Source: Pseudomonas sp. Irchel s3h17
Lineage (GTDB): Bacteria > Pseudomonadota > Gammaproteobacteria > Pseudomonadales > Pseudomonadaceae
Assembly: GCF_900187505.1 (NCBI RefSeq)
Contig: NZ_FYDL01000004.1
Location: forward strand, 257,359-321,358
Reading direction: 5' to 3'
DNA: 64,000 bases
Part shown: positions 47,433 to 55,425 of the stretch, in pieces
How positions within the stretch are numbered: position 1 is the first letter of the stretch
Layout: every line of letters begins with the position of its first letter
Position numbers and translations under genes: made by a program
The notes under the pieces: generated by a model
What the model was told of the DNA's origin: nothing
The model's input: only the letters and a program-made list of their open reading frames with translations
Database searches by the model: none

Positions 47433-48350
47433 GTGAGCGCAACCATAGAGCAACAGTACTTGCAACTTTTGCAGATGCCAGACACGTTTCGCGCGCGAAA
47501 AATGATTTGTGAGTTGTGCAATTCAAAAGAACATTGGGTTTTGCTGGAAAACATCCGGGGTCCCGGTGACCAAGCAGTGGCATTACCGGTGTTAGGTTGC
47601 CAGGATTGTGGACATATTTTCCAAAAATACCGCTTCGAGGAAGCTTTCTACAGCGCGTACTACGACAAATTCTACCGCTTAAGTTTGTTCGGCAATACGG
47701 AACCGGAGCGTACCTTCTTTCTCGATCAGGTACGCCGCGGCGAATACCTGTATCGGTACTTGCAAGATGTGCTTCCCGCCCAAGGCAAAATGCTTGACGT
47801 CGGTTGTTCCGCCGGTGGCGTGATGATTCCTTTCGCTAAACGGGGCTGGACAGTAAGAGGCAATGACCCCGACCGGGCCTATGTGAAATACGGCAAAAAC
47901 ATCGGCCTGGACATCGACCCGGTGGGTGCCGAACGTATGAGCGCAAGTGGTGATTTCAACCTGATCATCATCAATGGTTCGCTGGAACATGTTCATGATG
48001 TCAACCAAGTCATGCAACTTTGTCGGCAGGCCAGTGCCGAAGACGGGTTGTTGTTGATTGAAGGTCGCGCGCTGGGTTATGGCATCGAACAAGGGTTTCT
48101 AACCCATAACCATCGCCGTTACTTGAGTGCCAGCAGCATCGAGTACCTGATGTGCCGGCATGGTTGGGTACCGATCCAGACCACCCATGAGCCCGTATGC
48201 GGGCCGACCCGGCCGGGAGCTGTATTCGTGCTAGGGCGCGTCTGTGCCCAACCTGTCACCGAACACCTCGAAAGCATTAAGGCCCAGGGCCGCAAGGCAC
48301 TTCAGGATTCGTACATGCCCAGCCTGCACGCGTTGCGAGCCCGCGCATGA
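47433..48350 (+). CDS. tglF: Zinc-finger class I methyltransferase (TglF-like carboxymethyltransferase)
   Basis: 305 residues from GTG 47433 (AGGA 9 bases upstream). N-terminal Cys pairs (MICELCNS at 26-29 and LGCQDCGH at 56-59) would bind zinc. The SAM loop is KMLDVGCSAGGVMIPFAKRG (about 120-139), and LIIINGSLEHVHDV follows. The layout is that of methyltransferases of the type that move groups in natural-product pathways. Beside a CmoA-like gene and the tglB/H/I genes it is best read as the enzyme that carboxymethylates the peptide-bound thiol with carboxy-SAM. Its stop overlaps tglG (ATGA). Function is inferred from context. Confidence 0.72.
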   Translation: MSATIEQQYLQLLQMPDTFRARKMICELCNSKEHWVLLENIRGPGDQAVALPVLGCQDCGHIFQKYRFEEAFYSAYYDKFYRLSLFGNTEPERTFFLDQVRRGEYLYRYLQDVLPAQGKMLDVGCSAGGVMIPFAKRGWTVRGNDPDRAYVKYGKNIGLDIDPVGAERMSASGDFNLIIINGSLEHVHDVNQVMQLCRQASAEDGLLLIEGRALGYGIEQGFLTHNHRRYLSASSIEYLMCRHGWVPIQTTHEPVCGPTRPGAVFVLGRVCAQPVTEHLESIKAQGRKALQDSYMPSLHALRARA

Positions 48351-49492
48351 GTGCCTCTGCATGTGCCCTCGAAAAGTCGAGGGCCAAAATCCATTCCTGC
48401 TTCAGGGATGACCTGGTCGTGACCCCGCCGCCAGCCGATTCGGTCATGTGGCGCTACAACCTCTACGACCCCCGTAATGATATTGGCTTTGAACTGGGCA
48501 GGGCCGAGTACTCACTTGCTTTGCTCTTCGATGGCCAGCGAAGCCTGCACGATATTGCCGAGGCCGCCCTTGCGCAGCATCGAATCAAGGTCAGCCCTGA
48601 GAAGCTTGCGCAGTTCGAGCGCAAGTTGCTCAACCTGAAACTGCTGAGCAGCGAGCAAACCGCGCATAAAAAGGACCTGCGCGACCCCGCCACGGGCATC
48701 ACCTACGGCCCGCTGAAAGAGCATCTGCTGATTAATCTGGTGAAAACCAACCCGCAGCCACTGCTCGATCACATTTACCGGTTGGCGCCCTGGTGCTGCC
48801 GCGCGACATTCATTTTGCCGCTGCTGGCGCTGGCCCTAGCGAGCTTCGTGTACCTGGGCGCGCACTTCGGCACGTTCATGACCGATGCTGGCGACACATA
48901 TATCCAAAGTTACCGCTGGTTGCTCTGGCACTTCCCGGTCATTTTGACTTCCATCGCCCTTCATGAACTGGGGCACGCGATGGCCTGTCGTCACTATGGG
49001 GTCAAGGTCAACGATTTCGGAATCGGCATTTACTTGTTGCTGGCTACCGGCTGGGTACGTCCGGTGCAGGCGCAGTGGTCGCGGCTGCCGCTGAACCAAC
49101 GAGTGATCACCATTCTTGCAGGCCCCTTGGTCAGCCTTCTGTATGCAGGTGTGGGCATTGTCCTGTGGGCAATGTTCCGTGATTCCCAAGGGGGGTTGCC
49201 TGCTCTTTTTGTGGTGATGATCGTGGCTTCGTTAGTTTCCCTCGTACCGACGCTGCTGCCCATTTTTAATGGTGACACGTACCTGGCGATTACCGAAGTT
49301 CTCGGACAACCGCGCCTGCGCCAGCGTGCATTCAACTATGTAAAGCGGCATTGGCGCACCGCGCCGCTGGAAGCGGTTTCCCCTGCATTGCGCAGGCTCT
49401 ACTGGAGCACATTCCTGTTGACCTGCCTGGGCTGGGTAATCGCCTGGTGTTTCACCGCAGCCACCCTGATTCGCCTTTTCAACCACCCGTAA
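48347..49492 (+). CDS. tglG: M50-type intramembrane zinc protease with PqqD-like N-terminus (TglG-like)
   Basis: 381 residues. Residues 15-110 look like a PqqD/RRE winged-helix domain (SVMWRYNLYDPRNDIGFELG, SLHDIAEAALAQHRI), suited to holding a leader peptide. Several membrane helices follow from about 150. The zinc motif HELGH is at 206-210 inside a helix, and a second motif NGD at 308-310 follows SLVPTLLPIF, as in site-2 proteases. In the 3-thiaglutamate pathway the protease releases the modified C-terminal residue and returns the scaffold peptide. Overlaps the methyltransferase gene by 4 bp and ends 10 bp before the precursor gene. Confidence 0.78.
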   Translation: MSASACALEKSRAKIHSCFRDDLVVTPPPADSVMWRYNLYDPRNDIGFELGRAEYSLALLFDGQRSLHDIAEAALAQHRIKVSPEKLAQFERKLLNLKLLSSEQTAHKKDLRDPATGITYGPLKEHLLINLVKTNPQPLLDHIYRLAPWCCRATFILPLLALALASFVYLGAHFGTFMTDAGDTYIQSYRWLLWHFPVILTSIALHELGHAMACRHYGVKVNDFGIGIYLLLATGWVRPVQAQWSRLPLNQRVITILAGPLVSLLYAGVGIVLWAMFRDSQGGLPALFVVMIVASLVSLVPTLLPIFNGDTYLAITEVLGQPRLRQRAFNYVKRHWRTAPLEAVSPALRRLYWSTFLLTCLGWVIAWCFTAATLIRLFNHP

Positions 49493-49502
49493 GGACAGTG
49501 TC

Positions 49503-49658
49503 ATGACTCAATCTACAATGGCCCCAGCTATCGCCAACACGGATGAACTCACCACCGAATCCGCTAGCAGCGTAGCGCCGCAAGCCCTCAACGATACGCC
49601 GTTCGAGGAATTCGACCTCGACGATATCGAAATCATCGAAAGCAAAGTTTTCGCCTGA
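49503..49658 (+). CDS. tglA: Scaffold/precursor peptide (TglA-like), 51 residues
   Basis: A short gene with a strong ribosome-binding site (AAGGACAG, 8 bases before ATG 49503). The peptide starts MTQSTMAPAIANTDELTTES and ends FDLDDIEIIESKVFA. It has no Cys and its C-terminal residue is Ala. The second half is acidic and amphipathic (FEEFDLDDIEIIE), a likely recognition helix. The known TglA is of similar length and also receives a Cys on its C-terminal Ala from the ligase TglB. The position between the protease and the DUF692 enzyme, and the hairpin behind it, support a precursor role. It is too short to be found by many gene callers. Confidence 0.82.
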   Translation: MTQSTMAPAIANTDELTTESASSVAPQALNDTPFEEFDLDDIEIIESKVFA

Positions 49659-49671
49659 TCGTCCCGCGCTT

Positions 49672-49690
49672 CCTCGGCTTTACGCCGAGG
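49672..49690 (+). terminator. Hairpin between the precursor gene and tglH
   Basis: CCTCGGC and GCCGAGG make a perfect 7-bp stem with a 5-base loop, 13 bp after the precursor stop and 32 bp before the next gene. There is no T-run, so it is probably a partial terminator or mRNA-stabilising element giving more precursor than enzyme mRNA, as in many RiPP operons. Confidence 0.6.
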
Positions 49691-49722
49691 GAGCCGCCTT
49701 CTTCCTCTGACTGGGCAACCAC

Positions 49723-50637
49723 ATGGCTCACTTCGTTAAGCCCGAACCGATTGGTGTGGGTATCCAGTACAACCCCGAGATCCTCGACTGGTTTCCATTT
49801 GAGGACATCGAAGTCGATGTGCTGGAAATACTGCTCGACAACATCATGGCCCCCATGGATGGCCCGCAGATTATCAGGCCCGCGGCCCAGGCGATGATCA
49901 ACCGGCTGGCTGAGAAATTCACGCTGCTGGCGCATTCCAATTACGGTTGCGACTTTGGTTTCAGCCCTCTTGAAAAAACCGCCGCCGTGCAACGCCACGT
50001 ACCCCTAGCCAAGATGCTGAACAGCCCATGGGTCGCCAACCATTGTTTTTATGGCGACAACTCCTGGCTGGATATCTGGAGCAGCCCGCTGCAGTTTTCC
50101 AATGCCGAGGTGCTGCGCTGCGCCGAACGCGCGAAGACGTTGCAGGCGCATTACGGGACGCCGCTGGCCCATGAAAACGCCGCCTATTATCTGCAATGTC
50201 CGGGCGCAGAAATGCGTGAAGCCGAGTTCCTGGCCCGACTCGTGCAGCAGTCCGGCACCTTTTTGCATCTGGACTTGCACAACATCTACACCAATCACCT
50301 GAACCTGAAAAACTTCGACTTGCGCGACTACCTCGACACCTTGCCATTGGACAAGGTGATCTCGGTGCATCTGGCCGGCGGCAGTTGGCACGAAGGGCTT
50401 TACCACGACTGGCATGACTCGTGTGTACCCGAACCTGTTTGGGATCTGTACCAGGAACTCATGTCACGCACCCAACCCTCGGCGATCATCCTGGAATACC
50501 AGGGGCAGGCTCACCACGCACGGACACGAGTGATGGAAGCCAATGACGAACACATGATCGTCACCGATGTGCGGCGCGCACAGAAAATCTGGAACCACTA
50601 CACAAAACCGATACAGGAGCTGATGCATGGATGCTGA
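49723..50637 (+). CDS. tglH: DUF692 (MNIO) multinuclear iron enzyme, TglH-like
   Basis: 304 residues of the MbnB/TglH family of multinuclear non-haem iron oxidases. Family features: GVGIQYNPEILDWF near the N-terminus, His71 in LLAHSNYGCDFGF, His107 in VANHCFYGDN, Glu151 in AHENAAYYL, the LHLDLHNIYTNHLN motif (181-194), His216 in VHLAGGSW and Glu258 in IILEYQG. These His/Asp/Glu positions would hold the iron ions. TglH with TglI oxidatively removes the beta-carbon of the added Cys in the known pathway. It overlaps tglI by 11 bp, consistent with a stoichiometric complex. The ribosome-binding site is weak. Confidence 0.88.
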   Translation: MAHFVKPEPIGVGIQYNPEILDWFPFEDIEVDVLEILLDNIMAPMDGPQIIRPAAQAMINRLAEKFTLLAHSNYGCDFGFSPLEKTAAVQRHVPLAKMLNSPWVANHCFYGDNSWLDIWSSPLQFSNAEVLRCAERAKTLQAHYGTPLAHENAAYYLQCPGAEMREAEFLARLVQQSGTFLHLDLHNIYTNHLNLKNFDLRDYLDTLPLDKVISVHLAGGSWHEGLYHDWHDSCVPEPVWDLYQELMSRTQPSAIILEYQGQAHHARTRVMEANDEHMIVTDVRRAQKIWNHYTKPIQELMHGC

Positions 50638-51433
50638 GCTAGTCTGGAAGCTATGGCGACGCCTGCTTCGCGATGAAACACTGCAGAAGCAGTTATATGA
50701 GGCTCAGGGCGCGACTCAATGGCTGCAACACTTTCCCAATGACGAGCGGGCGATTCTGCACGCCTACGCCAGTCAGTTTGATAGGGTGAAATGGTTCGTC
50801 GAAAACTATCAGTTCCGCTTGGCCAATTCCTTTATCAATGCGCTGGAAACCGGCGCCCCATTGACTTTGCGTGCACTGATCAACATCGGGCTGGATCTAC
50901 CGACACTGTCCAAGGCATTCCTGCGTCAACAAGAGTGGTTCGACTACGGACCAAGGGTTTATGGCTATTGCGATTCGGCGCTGGGCTTTTTGCTCGAACG
51001 CCAGGAACTCGCTGACTACCCGCAGATTCGCGACCTGATGGGGCTTGAACGCGAATGTGTGCGCCTCTACACCGGGCTGGTAGAAGCCAGCGACGTAGTG
51101 CCGGGATATTATCAGCGCACTGACGGTGCACGCATTTACCAGAGCCGTTATGCGCTGTCGCACTGGTTGCGTGATAAAAGCCTGCTGGGGCGTAGCAGCC
51201 CTGAGGAAACCAGCCAACACATCCTGGTGTATTTGCCCACCCCTGAGGCCCGCCACAAATTTACGCTGATAGGCCCGCGCGCGGCGCACCTCTACCAATG
51301 CCTGGAGCAACCGCAGTCTCAAGACACCTTGATGCAGATGCTGAGTTCCACAGCCGCCGCGCAACCCAGCGGCGAAGACCTGGCACTGCTCGGTAAACTG
51401 CATCGACTCAACGCAATCAGGATGCCGGTCTAG
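50627..51433 (+). CDS. tglI: MNIO partner protein (TglI-like)
   Basis: 268 residues, overlapping tglH by 11 bp and ending 3 bp before tglB. No catalytic motif is visible. The N-terminal two-thirds is helical (LVWKLWRRLLRDETLQKQLY, WFVENYQFRLANSFINAL). The last ~90 residues (HILVYLPTPEARHKFTLIGP, LYQCLEQPQSQDTLMQML) look like a small winged-helix recognition element that could bind the leader peptide. MNIO enzymes act with such a partner (MbnC, TglI). Assignment rests on position, size and general layout more than on residue identity. Confidence 0.72.
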   Translation: MDAELVWKLWRRLLRDETLQKQLYEAQGATQWLQHFPNDERAILHAYASQFDRVKWFVENYQFRLANSFINALETGAPLTLRALINIGLDLPTLSKAFLRQQEWFDYGPRVYGYCDSALGFLLERQELADYPQIRDLMGLERECVRLYTGLVEASDVVPGYYQRTDGARIYQSRYALSHWLRDKSLLGRSSPEETSQHILVYLPTPEARHKFTLIGPRAAHLYQCLEQPQSQDTLMQMLSSTAAAQPSGEDLALLGKLHRLNAIRMPV

Positions 51434-51436
51434 AAC

Positions 51437-53881
51437 ATGGAAAGCTCACAGTACTTTTGGCTGCGATCGACCGGTTTCCCCATTCATCACTTGACGAATT
51501 TGGGCCGATTCGCTGAGCTGCCATCGTGCCGCGCCTTTGAACAAGACTTCCGCTCATTGCAGGCACAGAAGGCAACGTTACTTGAAGAGGCCAACTCGCA
51601 TTCACCCCAGGCCTGCCGAAAACTCATCCGCAAACTCAACGAGGACCAAGTCCTGCAGTCCTCCGACCTGCCGGAAGTGTTGCGCGAATCTCTGGCCGAA
51701 GCTTTGCAGCGTTGGAACGGTTTGTTGGAGCGAACTTCGGCGTGTGAAGAGGCCACCCAGGAATACGACGCCTATCTGGAAAGCGCCCGCCAAGGGCTGA
51801 TCGACTTCCTGGATGACGAAGCGGTGGCCGAGGCCTTGTTCATATCCAACCCGTCGGCGATGACACGCATCCGTGAGCTGGTCAGGGACCGGCACAACAG
51901 AAACGACACCCGCAAAAAGCAGAAGCTGCGTTTGGGCTGGAGCTACGCGCAACGTTTCTGCGCCAAGAACGATACCTCAAGTTTTTTCGGACCTTTGGCC
52001 TGGGGCCGGTTCGATGACCGCCAGACGGAGCATATACGGCTAACCCAGGGCGACACGGCGTGGATCAAGGAACGCCGCACCTTCTTCGAAAATTGGGTGG
52101 TACAGCGGTTGGTAGAACAGATCAACCTGCAGTGTCCAGACACCGACCGCATGCCCTTGCAGCTCAATTTCGGTTGCTACCTGAACGAACAGACCCTGTT
52201 CATGCCGATTGGCAAAAGCCAGCCCCTCAACCCGAAAACCGCACAGGTACTGCACTACATCAGTGACCAACAGGGTCGAGAACCGACGTTTGCCGGGGTG
52301 TTGAGCGCCTGTTCGGAAGTCGCTGCCAGCACATTGCACGATCTACTGGAACACCTTGTGAGCAACCGGATCGTGCACCGAGGCTGGCAAATGTCCCCTC
52401 GTGAGCGTAATCCAATCGTGCGGCTACAACACTGCTTGGCCAACGCAGGGGTATCCCATAGATTCAGCCAGGTCTGGCAATCGCGCCTTGAAGCACTGGA
52501 AGGTTTGCGCCGCGACTATGCCCACGGCGACCTGCTGCGCCGGACCGAATGCCTGGAGGGCTTGAACCAACTGCTGGGCGAGGCAGGGGTCGACCTCAGC
52601 CGAGAAACCGGCGCCATGTATGTCGGCCGTTACCCGGTGTACGAGGATTGTTCGAGAAACATGGACATCAGCCTCGGCCAAGCCATGCTCAATCAAGTCA
52701 ACGAAGAGCTGGCGCCGCTGATGCGCATCAATCAGTGGCTGATCAAAGCCATCGCGCATCAACTCAATGAGGCTTTCATTGAGGTCTGGGAACAGCGCCA
52801 CACTGATAACCCCGGGCAGCAGGTTGATTTTCTCGATTTGATCAGCACGCTTGCTCCTCTGTTTCCGGCACTGGAAGCGCGCATCATCCTCGACCTCGAT
52901 CAGCGCCTGAAAACGGCCTGGACGCATCTACTTCAGGACTTCCCAGCGCATCCTGAGGTGCATCTTTGTGCGGCGGACATCGAACGCCTGATCACCCTGT
53001 TGAACGCCGATCTGGAGGTCGCCGGCTTCGAGGTCTTTGGCAGTGACTATCACTCTCCGGATATCCTGCTTTCCAGCGCGTCGGTGGCGGCGTTCAATCG
53101 TGGCGATTACGAAATCATCGTGGGTGAAGTGCATCCGGCAGTCCATACGCTGAGCCAGCCCGTTGCCGCACCGTTCGGACCGTTCAATACGCAGATAAAC
53201 CAGCAGGTAGAGGCGATTTTCCAACGCCCTCGCCTGATGCTCGCGGACTCGCCCGACAGTTATCAACGCTCGCACATAGACTGGCCGCTGCAGCCCTCTT
53301 ACTTGCAACTGGTACTGCCTTCTGGTGGCGGTTGTGTCGCGGCGAACCAGCAGTTTGCCGCCGGTAGGGCAAAAGTGCTGCGAGTGAATGGTCGCCTGCA
53401 AGTGGTCGACGCCCTGGGGGAGTTCAGCGAAGACTTGCTGTGTGTGTATTCCACCGCTATTCATCGGCTGGGCTTCGCCCTGGCCGGTAGTGCCGTGGCC
53501 AAACACGAGCACCGACGTATCTGGTTGGGTCGTACCCTCTACAAGCGCGCTTCCTGGCTATTCACCAGAGATCGCCTGCCAGAGCCGAAGGGCTCGGTCG
53601 ACGAGCTTGAACACACTCTGCAATGGCGTGCCTGGGCCGCCGATCATGGCTTGCCCCGTTATGCCTTCATCAAGATCGATACCGAACCCAAACCGCTGTT
53701 CCTCGACTTCGATAACCCGTTGTCCTTCGACGGCATCAGCAACGCCCTGAAGAACGCTGGTCACGTAAAGTTCTCGGAAATGCGACCGTGCCCCGATGAG
53801 CTTTGGCTTGAAGATGAGCGGGGTCGTTTCTGCTGTGAAATACGCACAACCTTTTCCACATGCGAGACGCCTGCGACGTGA
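51437..53881 (+). CDS. tglB: LanB-type peptide aminoacyl-tRNA ligase (PEARL, TglB-like)
   Basis: 814 residues of the lantibiotic dehydratase N-terminal family. The core signature of this domain is RFCAKNDTSSFFGPLAWGRF (173-192), in place of the R..TPFG..AG form of full LanB. Other family-like parts are RYPVYEDCSRNMDISLG and the FGSDYHSPDILLSS/YEIIVGEVHPAVHTL region. There is no room for the C-terminal glutamate-elimination domain of about 1000-residue LanBs, so it should transfer an aminoacyl group without elimination. In the tgl pathway TglB adds Cys from Cys-tRNA to the peptide C-terminus. Its stop overlaps the MFS gene. Confidence 0.82.
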   Translation: MESSQYFWLRSTGFPIHHLTNLGRFAELPSCRAFEQDFRSLQAQKATLLEEANSHSPQACRKLIRKLNEDQVLQSSDLPEVLRESLAEALQRWNGLLERTSACEEATQEYDAYLESARQGLIDFLDDEAVAEALFISNPSAMTRIRELVRDRHNRNDTRKKQKLRLGWSYAQRFCAKNDTSSFFGPLAWGRFDDRQTEHIRLTQGDTAWIKERRTFFENWVVQRLVEQINLQCPDTDRMPLQLNFGCYLNEQTLFMPIGKSQPLNPKTAQVLHYISDQQGREPTFAGVLSACSEVAASTLHDLLEHLVSNRIVHRGWQMSPRERNPIVRLQHCLANAGVSHRFSQVWQSRLEALEGLRRDYAHGDLLRRTECLEGLNQLLGEAGVDLSRETGAMYVGRYPVYEDCSRNMDISLGQAMLNQVNEELAPLMRINQWLIKAIAHQLNEAFIEVWEQRHTDNPGQQVDFLDLISTLAPLFPALEARIILDLDQRLKTAWTHLLQDFPAHPEVHLCAADIERLITLLNADLEVAGFEVFGSDYHSPDILLSSASVAAFNRGDYEIIVGEVHPAVHTLSQPVAAPFGPFNTQINQQVEAIFQRPRLMLADSPDSYQRSHIDWPLQPSYLQLVLPSGGGCVAANQQFAAGRAKVLRVNGRLQVVDALGEFSEDLLCVYSTAIHRLGFALAGSAVAKHEHRRIWLGRTLYKRASWLFTRDRLPEPKGSVDELEHTLQWRAWAADHGLPRYAFIKIDTEPKPLFLDFDNPLSFDGISNALKNAGHVKFSEMRPCPDELWLEDERGRFCCEIRTTFSTCETPAT

Positions 53882-55158
53882 GTAATGAGAACATAGACTC
53901 CTGCACCAAAGCCGATAAGGAAGCCAAACACTCGTTTTTGTACTTGTTTTTGACCATATTCATCCCATTTGGCCTCGGGCATTTTGTTTCGTATCTGTTT
54001 CGCACGGTCAACGCCTTGATCTACGTGGATCTGGAACGGGAACTGCACCTGCCCGCCAGTAGCCTCGGCCTGTTGACCGGCGTGTACTTTCTGACTTTCG
54101 CCGCAGCGCAGATTCCGCTGGGCGTCATGCTCGACCGCTACGGTCCGCGTAGCGTGCAGGCACCCATGCTGCTGTTCGCTGTGTTGGGCTCGCTGATTTT
54201 CAGCTTCTCCCATACGGAACTGGGCCTGATCATTGGTCGCGGCCTGATCGGCCTAGGTGTTGCTGGCTCGCTGATGAGTGCGATCAAGGCGTGCGCGATC
54301 TGGCTACCTGCCGAACGCCTGCCGCTGAGTACAGCATGCCTGTTATCTGTGGGCGGCTTGGGCGCAATGGCATCCACCACGCCGCTGCATGAACTGCTCA
54401 AGTGGATCTCATGGCGTGAAGCATTCTTGATTCTGGCGCTGCTGACTTTGTTCGTCTGCGTAGTCATACATCGGAGCGTGCCGCGCACCTACAACCCCAA
54501 ACACACCACTCTTGCCGAAATGTCCAAGGCCGTGGGAACGCTTTACTCCTCCTGGGTATTTTGGCGACTGGCGTTGTACTCGGTGTTTGCCCATGCGATC
54601 TACATGTCGGTGCTGTCGCTATGGATGGGGCCGTGGCTACGCGATGTCGCCCAGTTGAACGAGTCCGGCATGGCCAATACCTTACTCTGGGGCACCGTGG
54701 CAATGGTGGCAGGCTCGCTGGCCTTCGGCTCGCTCACCGACTACCTGCGGCGCTTTGGTGTGCAGCCGATCATGGTGTGCGGCGCCGGGGTTTCAATCTT
54801 CATCGTATTTCAATCACTGATGATCAGCGAACTACCCGTATCGCCGCTACTGATTGCAATGGGGTTCAGCTTCTTCGGCACCTCCACCACCATGAACTAC
54901 GCGATCGTCGCTCAGTCGGTATCGCCTGAACTGGCCGGGCGGGTCAGTTCATCGTTCAACCTGGTGGTGTTCGTGCTGGCGTTCGTCCTGCAATGGTTGA
55001 TAGGGGAAATCCTGAACCTGTGGCCAAGATCTGGACAAGGGCATCCAGTGGAGGCTTATCAGTGGTCGCTGGGAGTGATGATCGCGTTGCAGGTACCAGG
55101 GGTGTTGTTGTGGCTGAGTTTTAAACCGTGGGAACTGAAAATCGCGGCGACGCGGTAA
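53878..55158 (+). CDS. MFS transporter, probable exporter of the tgl-like product
   Basis: 426 residues from a GTG at 53878 that overlaps the tglB stop (GTGA); an ATG 18 bp upstream is an alternative. About twelve membrane helices, with the MFS motif GVMLDRYGPRSVQAPMLLFA after helix 2 and LIIGRGLIGLGVAGSLMSAI in helix 4, plus GSLTDYLRRFG in the middle repeat. It resembles nitrate/hexuronate-type or small-anion carriers more than drug pumps. Last gene of the operon, so export (or uptake) of an acidic amino acid such as 3-thiaglutamate is a reasonable guess. Confidence 0.8.
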   Translation: MSNENIDSCTKADKEAKHSFLYLFLTIFIPFGLGHFVSYLFRTVNALIYVDLERELHLPASSLGLLTGVYFLTFAAAQIPLGVMLDRYGPRSVQAPMLLFAVLGSLIFSFSHTELGLIIGRGLIGLGVAGSLMSAIKACAIWLPAERLPLSTACLLSVGGLGAMASTTPLHELLKWISWREAFLILALLTLFVCVVIHRSVPRTYNPKHTTLAEMSKAVGTLYSSWVFWRLALYSVFAHAIYMSVLSLWMGPWLRDVAQLNESGMANTLLWGTVAMVAGSLAFGSLTDYLRRFGVQPIMVCGAGVSIFIVFQSLMISELPVSPLLIAMGFSFFGTSTTMNYAIVAQSVSPELAGRVSSSFNLVVFVLAFVLQWLIGEILNLWPRSGQGHPVEAYQWSLGVMIALQVPGVLLWLSFKPWELKIAATR

Positions 55159-55228
55159 AACCGGGCAACCACTACTACCTTAGCGAAAGCCCCACCCTCC
55201 AGACCTGCGAGCACTGAATTTCAGGCAA

Positions 55229-55272
55229 AAAAAAACCCGGAAATCCTCACTTGCGTGGGCCTTCCGGATTTT
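55229..55272 (-). terminator. tRNA-Lys terminator (right direct repeat of the cassette)
   Basis: On the minus strand it reads from AAAATCCGGAAGG to TTTCCGGGTTTTTTT, a stem of CCGGAA with TTCCGG and a T-run, placed 16 bp after the tRNA 3' end. It also stops plus-strand transcripts coming from the MFS gene. The copy has nine A in its run against seven at 46021. Confidence 0.85.
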
Positions 55273-55287
55273 CTAAACCGCCAAATA

Positions 55288-55363
55288 TGGTGGGTCGTGT
55301 GGGATTCGAACCTACGACCAATTGGTTAAAAGCCAACTGCTCTACCAACTGAGCTAACGACCC
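55288..55363 (-). tRNA. tRNA-Lys (anticodon UUU)
   Basis: 76 nucleotides with encoded CCA. Acceptor GGGTCGT pairs with ACGACCC, the D arm holds AGTTGGTAGA, anticodon TTT lies in the loop CTTTTAA (55328-55330), and the T loop reads GGTTCGAATCC. It lies next to queC, the same neighbour as tRNA-Lys PA0976.1 of P. aeruginosa, an island integration site. Confidence 0.97.
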
Positions 55364-55425
55364 GCTGTGTGGTGCGCGTATAATACTGATTTTTAAGGAC
55401 TATTCAACACCTTTTTGAAAATAAT

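Larger units (their letters stand above)
46021..55272. mobile_element. Candidate tRNA-Lys-associated genomic cassette carrying a tgl-like cluster
   Basis: Two identical 44-bp direct repeats bound about 9.2 kb that contains only one functional gene set (eight genes, all plus strand). The set interrupts otherwise typical core order: nadA and hydrolase on one side, tRNA-Lys-queC-queE-tol on the other. No integrase, transposase or inverted ends were recognised, so the mode of entry is unknown. The tRNA-Lys next to queC is a known island site in P. aeruginosa. Confidence 0.55.

Noticed and set aside
48347..49492. M50 protein considered as a RseP-type sigma-regulating protease
   Set aside because: It lacks PDZ domains, has a PqqD-like N-terminal domain, and is embedded in a peptide-modification operon with overlapping genes.
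46021..55272. Full integrative element with its own integrase
   Set aside because: No recombinase, relaxase or transposase gene was found between the direct repeats, so only a cassette is proposed.
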